Of a stretch of DNA of 64,000 nt, positions 1 through 20,799 are shown in pieces (positions within the stretch are counted from its first letter, which is position 1; each line of letters opens with the position of its first letter). Origin of the DNA: Amoebidium appalachense. Its lineage: Eukaryota; Ichthyosporea. The position numbers and the translations under genes were made by a program. The stretch covers positions 6,448,001-6,512,000 of the forward strand of contig CAVNZM010000012.1 of assembly GCA_963693365.1 (NCBI GenBank). The letters are read 5' to 3'. Below the pieces are notes generated by a model. That model saw only the letters and a program-made list of their open reading frames with translations, was not told the origin of the DNA and did no database searches.

Positions 1-360
1 GGTGGGGGTATGTGTGTATGTGTGTGTGTGGGAGGGGGAGGGGGAGGACGGGGGGATTTGCAGAATGTGCGCTGCGACTTCCTAGTCATGTGTGATGTAA
101 TCAAGTTGATATGATATGTTGAAATCGTAGGATTCTAACATTGGGGCACATGTGGAACGACACAAACACCAGCTGTCACGTGATCAACACGTCTGCATAC
201 AGGGCATATCTGTATACACTTGTACAGGTTACACTCTGCACACACCAGGCACACACCCATGCACATGCACGGCAGTGGCGTAGATGCTGAGTCTCAGTGG
301 GTATCTGCTGATGGCGATACTGCTCTGACACAATGTGCATGTTGGAGTAAAGAAACCACT

Positions 361-377
361 GATCCCCTCCCCCCCCC

Positions 378-420
<43 letters not shown>

Positions 421-525
421 CCACCCACACATGTACACACACTGCCTGCCTCGCGAGCGCTTCGTTTCTCAGAATTACTCCAGAACACACACAAACTCTA
501 AAGTGCGCACACACGCACAAACAAA

Positions 526-608
<83 letters not shown>
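361..608. repeat. Poly(C) run and (CA)n microsatellite
   Basis: A run of about 41 C (379-419) is followed by short unique DNA and then an uninterrupted (CA)n tract of about 80 bp (529-608). The CA tract ends seven bases before the splice acceptor of the exon at 615. The same arrangement is seen before the homologous exon at 14536, so the tract was probably part of the duplicated intron. Confidence 0.9.
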
Positions 609-610
<2 letters not shown>

Positions 611-614
611 ACAG

Positions 615-729
615 GCTGCAGCTGCTTGAGTGCATCATGAACCTCAAATCCAGCTCCTTGGCCCCCAGCATGGTCACCTCACGATCCTCATCCAGCTGCA
701 GTGAAGCACCAGTCCTTGGATTACATTGA
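615..729 (+). CDS. Last exon of an upstream tandem paralog of the SAM-domain receptor (partial gene)
   Basis: Acceptor CAG at 612-614 is followed by one base completing an Arg codon, then a reading frame beginning LQLLECIMNLKSSSLAPS and ending at TGA 727-729. The first 16 residues differ at one position (C for F) from the final exon of the gene at 5219-14641, which begins LQLLEFIMNLKSSSLDPN. The DNA is nearly identical over the first 50 bp and diverges in the Ser-rich tail. In the complete gene this exon encodes the last helix of a SAM domain, so this should be the end of a second SAM-domain receptor whose other exons lie left of the window on the same strand. The tail is Ser-rich and unstructured, with a Cys and Pro near the end. 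It could also be a stranded duplicated exon; the open frame and intact acceptor argue mildly for a live gene. Confidence 0.72.
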
Positions 730-1560
730 CCCTTCACGGGATTATTCGCATTCTCGTGTGAGATTATTGTATTTACATGCCCTTCTTATAAAGGCATAGC
801 ATATGGGATAATCATTGCACGTCAGATTGAAACGAGGGAACAGTCTTTAGAGCTGGAGGGGGGGACGGGGGCTCTCCTGTATCCAAGACTCGGCTCACCT
901 TTTTGAACTCTTGACGGTGTGTCGAGTAGAGCACTAGTACCTGCCAGCCTCGGTATCTTTTTGATTAAACATAAGTGATGACTTTTAGTGCCTTTATGTG
1001 GCTGGCTAGATAATTATTATTATTTTTTTAAAAAGTTTTTACGGATTCGCCCAACTTTGAAGGCTATATTATACACCGATTAAGTCGATCCATACCTTCA
1101 GTAGTCACAACTTCAGGAAAACGCAAGTATACGTATCAGTCACGCTGCACTTTAAGGTTGACAGGTATATTATTATTATTAAGGTACTGTTTATTGTTTT
1201 TGCTTTAACACTGCTGTGATGAGGTGCCGGCTATATAACCACTGGCCCATGGCATGCACTCCCACCCAACAAGGTGTGGTGGAATAAATGTAGAGCGTAG
1301 TGTGTTTTTTCCATCTATTTTTTGGGCCTAAAACATCATCCTTGCACTCTGTTTACCAGTCACTGCAGACGGAAAGGTTTTTATAAAGGTTTATAAAGAT
1401 TCGGCCCAAAACTCAGGCTGAAATCCTGAATACCAAGTATAGTTTGAAAGCTCTCACACTTTGAAAAACGCGTTTAGTTTCCGCACCCTTTTCTAATGTG
1501 TACGAATTCGAACGTTCACCATTAGAGTGAAGTTATGGCTGGGCAAGCTTGTGCATAATA
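730..1560. other. Intergenic, no gene seen
   Basis: Mostly unique DNA of ordinary composition with short A/T runs and ATT repeats (1010-1030, 1170-1180). No convincing frame, splice-bounded exon or RNA gene was found. Confidence 0.5.
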
Positions 1561-1585
1561 ATAAAGGTGTACATGTACATGTCAC

Positions 1586-1691
<106 letters not shown>

Positions 1692-1932
1692 TGTGCGTGC
1701 GTGCGTGATTGTGTGTGTGTGTGCCTGTGTGCGCATGTATTCGTGGCGCTCCATGTGTGCGTGTGTTTGCTTGTGTGTTTGTGGTATATATTATGTGCAC
1801 ATGTGTGCTGTAATAATAGGCACTGCTGTCTTCGGTGGTTCGTACAGTGTGTTAACGGTTTGTGTTCCCCGTGTAAGGGGGAGGGTGTACAAGAGGGGGG
1901 AGGGGGGAGGGGAGGGGGGGGGGGGGGGGGGG

Positions 1933-2544
1933 AGAGTGACTCGGGAGGATGGTGATGTGTGTGCACGTCCGTGCGAGACCGTCGACGTCAGTAGTAGTGT
2001 GCACACCGGGTCTCTCATGACCTGTACACCGCGAGATTGTGGGTGTCACGCTTTTGGTGTGTGTATGGATGTACATGTGCAGTTACTTATTTATGTACAC
2101 ATGTACTGGGACCCAGTACCATAATGAACGGTTCTTGAGCTATGCCTATGTAGATAGCAGTATTATGGGCATATACGTATGTGGCATGCTTGTGCAGGTG
2201 AGTGCTGCAAGTGTAGCGAGCTCGAGCTCGACGGGGGCCCCCCACTCATATGGTCGTGAGCCAACTTATGATTGGATCTGCGTTGGAGAGCCCCTCGTAA
2301 AACCGGCCCGCGGACGGGGGGCCAGCCCCGGGTGGGGGGTTTGGCGGACGATCCCCCCTTCCCCTTGAGGTTCTGGCGGACGACCCCATCTCCGGGCAAA
2401 ATTCGGCGGAACCTCGAAGAACACTGTTTAAAGCAACGCCCATGACGCATGACCGTGTCTGCTGGTGCAAATCGTCATGCGCATCGAGCACGTCGCATGC
2501 GACGTGAATCTAGGAGTGAAAAAAGAACAGTTCTTTACCCACTC

Positions 2545-2594
<50 letters not shown>

Positions 2595-3271
2595 ATAGGA
2601 CTCCTGCATGCCATGTGCATGCTAAGCATGGCAAGCCAGCTCACACATCAGTCTTCACAGTGTTAACCACAAAACATAGTACCGTTGAAACTGTACTCAC
2701 ACTGTTATGATACCTGCGGCCAGTCTCGGCCCGCTCAGACACTCATGCACAAAATATTCAACGATGTATTGTTGTATTTGTAGAAAATACACGGTGCACA
2801 GCACATACTATTGTGACACACCCAAAATCAACGGAACATAGTCAAATACTTGTGTCTTGGATCTAAATACTTGTGTCTTGGATCTAAAACGTAATCATGT
2901 TACTACAAGGATTCAACCAAATACATTTCTGCCGCTAAGATGTGCACTATCTTAGTAACACGTCAGCTTGGCCAAATCATCAGAATAACATAATGTAGAC
3001 TTCTGGTTCAAACTAGTACTACTGTAGTAGTCACACCACACTCCCGAGTTATTAGACATGTTTGGGCTGCACAAATCCCCAGGGCCATCACTCTTAAGCC
3101 CACAAATTAAGCCGAGAAATCAACGAGTATTATACAACTTCAGGTGCACAAAGGTGTGTTCCTAACCCAGCCATAACTTAAATAAATATATCGAACAAAT
3201 CTCAACATTAGCACACACGTGCATGGTGCATATACTTTGTAGCTGGGGGGCATCTGGTCCGTGCCCCATCC
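1933..3271. other. Intergenic with poly(C) and a 21-bp tandem duplication
   Basis: Contains a GC-rich segment (2230-2420), a C-run (2547-2580) and a perfect head-to-tail duplication of a 21-bp unit (ATACTTGTGTCTTGGATCTA core) at 2845-2886. No coding exon can be supported. Confidence 0.5.
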
Positions 3272-3666
3272 CTACTGTGTTATTCCAGTGTGTTTCGCCC
3301 GCTTGCTCCGCCGTAGTTCACGTGGAGCCGTGGCCTCAACTGCTGATTGGCCAACGAAGCGCTTGCGGATATCGTCAGTGTTGTCCGCTGTAGACACTGG
3401 TGGCACACGGTCACTCCGTGCTGCAGGCAGGAGTCTGTGGCAGTCCACATGGATCTTCTCCAGCGGCAGATACTTTTGGGGACGATTTCCAAAAAACTTC
3501 ACTAGATATTGGGTCCCGGCAGCACGGGTACCCGACACAGCGGCTGGAGTGGCGCTGCTTATGGACTGCACCATGTACTCCAAGCCACCTCTGGTACCGC
3601 CATCGTCAGCCCGATCTCGCCTGGCCCATACCGCGTTCCAAAATGGAGAAGTATCACTGTCTGCAC
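3272..3666 (-). CDS. Possible 3' exon of a PWWP/Tudor-like protein
   Basis: On the minus strand a frame with a plausible acceptor (CAG before 3666, or a second one before 3656) runs about 130 codons to a stop at 3272. It contains NAVWARRD and, about 40 residues later, YLVKFFGNRPQKYLPLEKI. This second stretch resembles the strand pair after the aromatic cage of PWWP domains (hydrophobic-V-x-F-F-G/D-x6-W/Y-L/V-P), and VWA/VWARR resembles the first PWWP strand. The PWWP signature itself is not obvious, so a Tudor-like barrel is equally possible. The C-terminus is basic (RRSKRAKH), as expected of a nuclear protein. No upstream exons were identified. Upstream of the acceptor the frame runs into a duplicated 21-bp unit (3699-3740), so the longer frame starting near 3760 is not trusted. 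Confidence 0.35.
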
Positions 3667-3698
3667 CTGTGCCCTCGAGGAGTGTATGGACGCAGAGA

Positions 3699-3740
3699 CT
3701 CGAGTACGTATATATATGGCTCGAGTACGTATATATATGG
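3699..3740. repeat. 21-bp tandem duplication
   Basis: Two adjacent copies of CTCGAGTACGTATATATATG followed by G. Each unit contains an alternating TA run. Confidence 0.85.
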
Positions 3741-3760
3741 GAACGTGCGATGCCTATCAT

Positions 3761-5218
3761 ATGTGTATGCTTCTGACTGTGTGCCTTGTACGAATAAGAA
3801 AATGTTAATCATGCACGGTGTCATGGGTGCGTGTGTGCCTGTATTTGCGTACCTGCATACGGCGGCGTGTGTAACACCCGGCCCGTGTACGTGACTGACA
3901 CGCGGCCCACAGAGTGTGGCATGCTACACCCACACGCACGCGTACGCAAAGCTTTTTTAAACATGCACACATCCACTGAGTGTGTGCGCATGTAAGTGTG
4001 TCTGTGGCTCAGGGTGCAGTGTATGGTGTGTGTGGGTGTGAACACAGCATGTAAGCACTGTTGATCAATGATGGGCCTTCGTCCGTGTGCGTGCGTGCAC
4101 ATGCGTGTGCGTGCGTGCCAGTGTACATGTGGCATGAGCTGGGTGCAAATCCATTCAATCGGATCAATGATCTGGCGCCAAATCTCGTCGTGCATCTGAT
4201 TGGTCCATGGTTTGCATTTTTGGCGGTGCGAGATCCACCATTCATAGCGCCATCTCGCACTATAATTTTTTTTGGGTATACTATGATCTCCCTATGTATA
4301 CCAACTGCCCATCCCCGGCTTCGCCAAGTAGTGCCATGTGCCCTTAAATATTGTTTGTAGCTAGCGCTATGCCGCAGCAAAGGGCTGAGAGAACAAAAGC
4401 CGCCAACAACTGTGAAAACCTGCGTTTAGGGGCAGGCCAAGAGCCACAATTGACACACTTCACGTGCCTGGGTGTGCTGCAAAGTCGCCGGCACCCATGT
4501 TTAGCAACACTCACCACCTCCAATATGGTTCGTGCTCGTCACTGTATTACCGTAATAACACTTGTTTGTGGCAGATCTTAACGATGTTATCAACAACCCT
4601 AAGGTAGGGTTGCTATGTTCTGCATTGTCAGTTTATATTAAGTCGGTCGTGGTCCAAAGTGACAGAAATATATTTACATCACAGTGACATGCTGTTTAGA
4701 TTCTCATCTGAATTCGAAAGGGTATACCTACTAGTATAGTAGTAATAATCGCACACCACTATATGTGCTAGGGGTAACTTGAAGGTGGATGTTGATTAGC
4801 ACGAGCAATATTCAAAAAGGCACCAAGTATTTCAGGCTCCTAGGCCTGCATCTGCAATAACATTAGGAACTGCTAATATCAATATTCGGGTCTTTTCAAG
4901 CACATTTGCATTCTACATGCATGATACCTTCAAATTCGTTTCAATGACAGGTGCTCATCAGCAAACCTTGTGCGCCTGATGGTTATTGCACCACCAACTG
5001 GGATGGTGCCTGTTATCGAACACAACCTCTCGGCAGCAGCAAAAAAGCTTGCATACTGCTTACGGCAACACAAAGTTTTTTGTTGTCCCTTCGAATTTCG
5101 ACTCAATCAGAATAAAAAAATACATATTGTGTGCACCTAGATGCACCTACAATAAAGTTGCCAAACCTAGCTGGTTCAATATTTTGTCTGTAAAATAACT
5201 CGTACCATTAAATTGCAA
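3761..5218. other. Intergenic / presumed promoter side of the receptor gene
   Basis: Mixed TG-rich DNA (3820-4130) and unique DNA. A small inverted repeat (GTGCGAGAT near 4227 and ATCTCGCAC near 4252) and a CCAAT-type pentamer near 4199 are visible. Short frames here show no recognisable similarity and are not splice-bounded. No TATA element could be tied to the start at 5219. Confidence 0.4.
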
Positions 5219-14641
<9,423 letters not shown>

Positions 14642-14842
14642 GCGCCGACTAATAACGAATCTCCACTCGTGTGTTTAAGCTTGTGTCGTAATACTGATTT
14701 GGCTTCTGTTTTCGGGGCATTCAACGTGGTTTTCTTTTTTCTTTTTTTTCTTTCCTTTCTTTCTTTCTTTTTTTTGTGTGGGGTAGGGGGGGGGGGGGGG
14801 GAGGGGGAGGGGGGACCAAAGAGCCTCTGGTAGAAGAGTTGA

Positions 14843-16202
14843 TGTGTGTGTACATGGGGGGTTGCCGCTAAATATTCAGGGGTCCCTCCTGAGTCCGTTG
14901 TTGTTTGACGTTTTCATTGACGATTTAGCCTGCGCCCTCGAACCCTTTGGCCAACTGCATATCCGCCGTGTACCGGGTCTTCTTTTTGCGGACGATATTG
15001 TTCTTTGTTCCTTAACCGAAGATGTCATGCACCAGATGCTTCGTCAGGTGGATCAATGGTGCACCGAAAATCTCATGACAGTCGGAATTGCAAAGTGTGC
15101 TACTTTTTCGAAAAACGCTTACCTTTCGATTGGCCGGTCTTCCTATTCCTGTTCAGAGCACCTATGACTAAATGGGTATTCCTTTTACTGCACGGGGTAT
15201 TGATTTCCGCAAGCTCCTCACGGCACGGATCGCTCGTGCGAAGGGTAAGCTTTACATCGTGTCAAATATGTTCCAACGGGAGTCTGTGATCCATCCTGCG
15301 AACCTTCTCTCTACTGTAAAACTTTTTTACGGCCGACTTTCGAATATGGACTTCCGCTATTGGCCTGCGCCCCACCTCGCGAGGCGGCCGTGGCGCTGAA
15401 AGAGTTCGACGATTTTCAGGGTACTGCGCTGCGCACTTTGTTTCGTACTCGGTTTGTGCCTCCCTTAATCAGTATGTTTGGATTGTCGTCTGCTGTTTGT
15501 CGTATGGAGGAATTGTCCCTTCGTTTTTGTTTTCATTTAGTTAGGGTACCTGATGGTCACCCTCGACTTTATGCTTTCTTTCCCCCCCTCCCTCCATCCC
15601 TCTTCCCCCCCGATTAACCTAGGCTACTTCTGAATGTCCTCAGCCTACCCTCTTTCAACCTGATTCTTCCTCTCGCTATCTCACTCCCTCTTTCTTTTCT
15701 CTTCCTGTTTTTTCTGCCTTTTCGCGTTATTACCATACGCAGTATAAGTTTCTTTCTCGTTCTGATAGAGAAATCAAAGGTAAAACTCAGCCGGCATGTG
15801 TTATGTTCCTTAGGCAACACCGTACTGATCATTATCGCTTTTTGGGAGCTTTGGCAGGATATATTTCTCCTGCTGTACGTATGGATACCACCCTAGTAGA
15901 TAAGTCTGTATGGTGCTCTGATGTTGATATTGCCTGGGAAGTTGTGCAGTGGCGTTGTAATTTTTGTTTTCATCGCCGGTGGTGCCACTTTGTGCTGAAC
16001 CTTTTAATCGCAAGCATGTTGATAGGTGTGAGTTTTTATGTCGCGTTTTACCTCCTTCCCTACGGGTGTCTGCTACACTGGCTGGCAATGTGACCACGTT
16101 AGACTTTTTGTTGAATTCTGTTGGTCGTCACATTGAGTATTTATATGATTTTCACACAGTGTTCAGGTATCTCAGTATGCACTTGTTACTGGATAACTCG
16201 TG
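14843..16202 (+). pseudogene. Decayed non-LTR retrotransposon reverse transcriptase
   Basis: Conserved RT pieces occur in shifting frames. QGSLLSPLLFDVFIDDL (about 14874-14925) is the usual QG-x-x-LSPLLF motif. LLFADDIVLCSLTED (about 14982-15026) carries the F-A-D-D catalytic box. MGIPFTARGID (about 15172-15204) is the post-RT 'LG-x-P' region. Later pieces KLFYGRLSNMDFRYWPAP and CAEPFNRKHVDRCEFL (about 15983-16033) match the C-terminal thumb and Cys/His-knuckle region of LINE-type polyproteins. Multiple frameshifts and a polypyrimidine insertion (15581-15612) break it, and the endonuclease part was not found. It lies just after the receptor gene. Confidence 0.75.
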
Positions 16203-16215
16203 AATTTTTTTTATT

Positions 16216-16760
16216 GCCTTCTCAGTATGCCGTGCAAACTTGCATATCTTTTTCCGTCGAATAAATCCAGTCAAAAGAAAAGAAAAAAAATATTCAGAGT
16301 TTACTTGCCGCAGCTCCGTAAATCAGCTTGCATGTGGTCCTTATCCATCACAATGTCCCCAAGAATGATTTCTTGTCAAAGTTTAATTTTCGTTTTTATT
16401 TTCTTCTCAGTATGCCGTGCATACTTGCATATCTTTCCGTCGAATAAATCCAGTCAAAAGAAGAAGAAAAAATTCGTTGAAAGCATATTTTCTTTTCATC
16501 ACAATGTCCCCAAGAATGATTTCTTGTCAAAGTAATTTTTTTTGAAAGCATATTTTCTTTTCATCACAATGTCCCCAAGAATGATTTCTTGTCAAAGCAA
16601 TTTTTTGAAAGCATATTTTCTTTTCATCACAATGTCCCCAAGGATGATTTCTTGTCAATTGTAAAATGTTTTGAAAGCATATTTTCTTTCCATCACAATG
16701 TCCCCAAGAATGATTTCTTGTCAAAGTAATTTTTTTTGAAAGCATGTTTTTTTTTAAAAG
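16216..16760. repeat. 3' tandem repeats of the retrotransposon: 190-bp pair and about 64-bp minisatellite
   Basis: A block including CTTCTCAGTATGCCGTGCA and GTCGAATAAATCCAGTCAAA occurs at 16219-16276 and again at 16405-16460. A second unit containing CACAATGTCCCCAAGAATGA followed by TTTCTTGTCAAAG occurs once near 16348 and then four times at a period of 63-65 bp (about 16498, 16561, 16626, 16691). Because it directly abuts the RT relic, it is probably the element's 3' UTR expanded in tandem. Confidence 0.85.
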
Positions 16761-17099
16761 TATGGACACACCCTTCCATTCAGTATGATCTATCTAACCC
16801 CAACTTGAATCATGCAAGCGATACCGCCTGTCACTGGTGAACAGTGATACCAACAAACAAACTCTGAAAATCATTGAACACCGAAACATTCACAAATGGT
16901 TTATTTATTTCCACGGATAACATTGCTATCCGGCTATGTTCGTTGCTGGGTGGAAATACTGTTGGTTTTGTGCCGGCACAGTCTGTGGGTGCCTTTGCCG
17001 CCATAATCGGATATTTCGACTTTTCGTGAAAAGACCATTCCCCCCTCCCCCCTCCCCCCTCTCCCCCTACCCTCCCATCACCACCCACTCATCCTACTA

Positions 17100-17134
17100 C
17101 AATCTCTCTCTCTCTCTCTCTCTCTCCCTCCCCC

Positions 17135-17170
<36 letters not shown>

Positions 17171-17195
17171 CCCCTCCCCCCCTCCCCCCGGCCCC
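17100..17195. repeat. (CT)n and poly(C) tract
   Basis: A short CT run (17104-17126) and a C-run (17137-17167) lie in otherwise unique intergenic DNA. From about 17270 to 17900 no gene is seen. Confidence 0.9.
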
Positions 17196-18021
17196 AAACC
17201 CACCCATCCAGTGTTGTCCTTCCCCTTTTCCGCTCCGCTCACCTTTTTGTCTCCATGTGTATTAAAAACGTTGGTATGATAAATTTATGTTGTCACTTGG
17301 GTCTATTAGCAATATTAGGACTTTGCCGCTTACGTACTTGAGTAATATATTGTGTTAAAGTTGAGATCGGAAGGTCGGTTGTCAGAAATGCTGTATAATA
17401 AGTTGTTGTGATACATATATCGATACAGTGAGAAAAGGGGGATTGAGATACTTCCGGATTTAGAAGTATCATGGAGACATTTGATTGGCGTACAATCTAA
17501 ATATGTAGTCCGACAAATTTGGGACTCTCATAATGTAAATGACGTCATAATATATAGCAGACTACGTCTTGAGAGCCTTCAAAAAACAAAAACAAACTCA
17601 AGTTTGAACACTTTCCCACATTCTTGATAGCGCGACGTCGACACTTATAATTAACGGGTCTATCATTTTGCGTCATTCATGCACTTCTTTAACATATTTG
17701 CTTTTCTTCGTCCTGTTTTTTTGTAAGCATAAAGGATTTCAGAGCTTTTTTGTACTTTTTTTCCCACCGTGAAGAGCGCCGGCACTGTTAGCTCCGGTAG
17801 GTGTCCTGCCCTATTTCGCATAACTCACCATGTTCGCCATCCTTCATTGCTCTGACAACATGAAAATACATGGAACGCCCACCGTGACACACAAGCGCGC
17901 ACACACTCACCCACACGTATGCACGAGCACACAAACACGCGCGCACACACACAAACACACACAAACGCACACACACACACGCACGCACACAACTCAGACA
18001 CACACACACCTACACACACAA

Positions 18022-18022
<1 letters not shown>

Positions 18023-18106
<84 letters not shown>
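18023..18106. repeat. (CA)n microsatellite
   Basis: About 84 bp of CA inside a broader CA-rich zone (17890-18180), followed by a C-run at 18243-18273. A further (CA)n lies at about 18600-18652. No gene was found between 16.8 and 19.6 kb. Confidence 0.95.
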
Positions 18107-18109
<3 letters not shown>

Positions 18110-18242
18110 TAAACACTTATGTGCACCCGAAAGTCCTTTAGCTTTGTTCACCCCTTTCTGAACATTCGTAGCACACACACACACGTTGCGCGCGCGCGCA
18201 AATATTTTCTAGGCTACTTGGGCTAGTTTACGAAACACACAG

Positions 18243-18273
<31 letters not shown>

Positions 18274-18600
18274 ACCTCCTCATCCTCCCCTGCCCATTAG
18301 CCCTCCCCCAGTCCTGCTAGTCCTCGGACTCCCTGCCGTTCCTCCCTGGCCTGCTTACTTTCACCTCCTTTCTTTCACTTACACCTCCAACTTACACGAC
18401 ACCTGCACATGCCAACACACAAGCGCACACGCACACATCCAGGCGTGCTCACTGCAACGGTAGGATATTTTTCATGCTTTCTCCTTCTTTCTCTCTATTG
18501 CACAATGTCGTCCCCCTTTCCCCTTGGGCTAATGCTTTTCCCCTCTCACCCTCTCCTAGTGATGCACACGCGTGCAAGCATGCATCCAACCACACACACA

Positions 18601-18655
<55 letters not shown>

Positions 18656-18925
18656 ACACGTACACGTACACACTCCAAGGAAGACACACGACCATGTGTT
18701 TCAGGGCCCATAACACACAGGCAGACGCCTAGCACACTCAGTAGCTGGCATGCACTCACAAGTTGGAACGGTTCAATGCACAGGCAAGTGAAATGTTTAA
18801 ATGCACATGGTTTCAAATGCTTCCATACACACACGTACACATACTATCTCTCTCTCTCTCTCTCTCCCCCCCCCCCCCCCCCCCCCCCCCCCACCCCTCC
18901 CCCCTCCCCCCCCCCCCCCCCCAAA

Positions 18926-19085
18926 ATGATGATTGGCTCTGTTCAAGTGTCTCCTGCCTGCACGCTTAATTTGTATGATCTCGGGTTTGTCATGTTTGTG
19001 ACGTTTTTTAGTTTTTCCTTTTGGTGTCTCCTCCATATTTCCAACCCTCTAGCACATTCATCCCCCCCCCCCGCCCCCCCCCCCC
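18926..19085 (+). repeat. Poly(C)-tailed SINE-like element, type 2 (5'-truncated)
   Basis: It starts at GATGATTGGCTCTGTTCAAG and keeps the body (TCTCCTGCCTGCACGCTTAA; TCCATATTTCCAACCCTCTA), then ends in a C-run at 19062-19086. The head module is missing. It inserted directly after a C-run. Confidence 0.7.
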
Positions 19086-19169
19086 CTTCTCTCTTGCTCT
19101 TTCTCTTACCTCTCCCTCTTCTCCCCCTCCCCCCTCCCCCCCCTGTCTCCTCACACACACACACACACA

Positions 19170-19426
<257 letters not shown>

Positions 19427-19660
19427 CTCTGTGCTCACCCACATGCACGCAGTGTCGCCGTACAAGCACACACTACATACACTCGGACTGGTTTACGTTC
19501 TTGCTTGTGTTCACGCAACACGTTGTTCACACACACAAACAACAGATCTTTATCTTATAGGTCTGAATGTGATAGTGGTACACACTTTCTGTCAAGCATA
19601 ATACACGCACTGACACATACACACAACCAAACATGGTTACACACAAACACAGACACACAG

Positions 19661-20565
19661 ACACACCTGGTGAGCACCCTGACGTTGTTTTAATAAAAGT
19701 TGAAGTCCTAACCGGAACGAAAGTAAGAAGTTGGTGGGAACAAGGGGAGGAGTGTCTTCCCCCCCCCCCCCCCCCCCCCCCCCTCTTTCCCCCCCCTCTC
19801 CCCCAGGGCACCCGTTAACTTTGGAAGGTTGGAAAGGGGGAAAACCACGACACTCTCGAGCAGGGGGTGGTGGGGTTTTCCTGTGTTGAGTGTGCATATA
19901 TATCATACTCACTAACACATCCTAACCTCCCCCCTCCCCCCCCCCCCCCCCCCCCGGGGGGGGGGATTTCAACGTCTGCTTCCGAAAATGTGCTGTTCTA
20001 CCCCCCGCCCCCCGCCTCCCACCCTACACACACGCACACACACACAAGCTAAACGAATAGAAAACCAAAGCCGGTATATTGTCAACGGTGTTTGCTGCAT
20101 ATGGCTTCTGAAGTCTGATGAGAGCCGATTCTACATGCCTCCTCCTCCCCCCCCCCCCCCCCCCCCCCCCCCCGGCCCTGAGGATGGGCTCTGCTTATGA
20201 TGCATACTGTGCGTATTGCTGATGTTGCATTTGAGTGTTTGCATGCCTTTGCATGTGTCCTGCACCATGCTTCTCATCGTGTATGTGTACTTCGTCTGTT
20301 TTGCCTTCAACCCCCCCATGACGTGGGCCCCCCCTGAGGATGGGCTCTGCTTATTATGCATACTCTTTATGTATGGCTTGCATTCTGCATCGTGTTATCC
20401 GTTTGTTCTTGTGTACTTCGTACTTTTTGACGCATTCAAACCCCCCCCCCCCCCCCCCCCCCCCACACACACACACCACACACACACACACATAATCCCT
20501 GCCACAGTTCATGAAAAAGCTAAACATACAATTAAACGATGCCATCAGCCTGCCAGAAGAAAAAT
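19661..20565 (+). CDS. Possible upstream exons of the second membrane-protein gene
   Basis: Two splice-bounded segments agree in phase. 19661-19722 (acceptor CAG, donor GTAAGA, phase 0 end) reads TPGEHPDVVLIKVEVLTGTK. 20508-20565 (acceptor CACAG, donor GTAAGA) reads FMKKLNIQLNDAISLPEEK and ends in phase 1. This matches the phase needed by the exon at 23523 if that exon is read in the frame IISAQRAGSWL. A third possible piece, 20733-20783, reads PHDHSDCLSCNSEHHL and is also phase-compatible, but its donor GTACCC is weak. No start codon or signal peptide was found, so the 5' end of this gene is open. Confidence 0.33.
20174..20464 (+). repeat. Two adjacent poly(C)-tailed SINE-like elements, type 1
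   Basis: Copy one (20178-20320) has CTGAGGATGGGCTCTGCTTA, then the variant body with GATGTTGCAT and TTGCATGTGTCCTGCACCAT, and a short C tail. Copy two (20332-20464) has the standard body (GCATTCTGCATCGTGTTATC; TTGTGTACTTCGTAC; GACGCATTCAA) and a C-run of about 24. Both lack most of the head module and both point to the right. Confidence 0.75.
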
Positions 20566-20799
20566 GTAAGAAACTCCCCCCCCGCCACCCCTCCTCCGGG
20601 CCTTCAAGCACACAAATTCGTGGAAGTTTGTTCCAACTTTGCCCATGCTCACTAACAACCCCTCCCCATCCCCTTCACCATACACAAGCCCACTCTACTT
20701 ACTATGTACACCACCATCGTCTTACCCCCCAGGGCCCCATGATCATAGTGACTGCCTGTCGTGCAACTCAGAACACCATCTTCGTACCCACACACAGAC

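Noticed and set aside
176-640. Long frames of Cys-Val or Thr-His repeats and poly-Pro/poly-Gly
   Set aside because: They are translations of (CA)n/(GT)n and C/G runs and occur in several frames at once; the same applies throughout the window.
15005-15617. Separate small genes in the RT region
   Set aside because: They are overlapping frame fragments of one frameshifted retrotransposon.
16490-16760. CRISPR-like array
   Set aside because: Units of about 64 bp are repeated end to end without unique spacers, and the genome is eukaryotic; it is a minisatellite.
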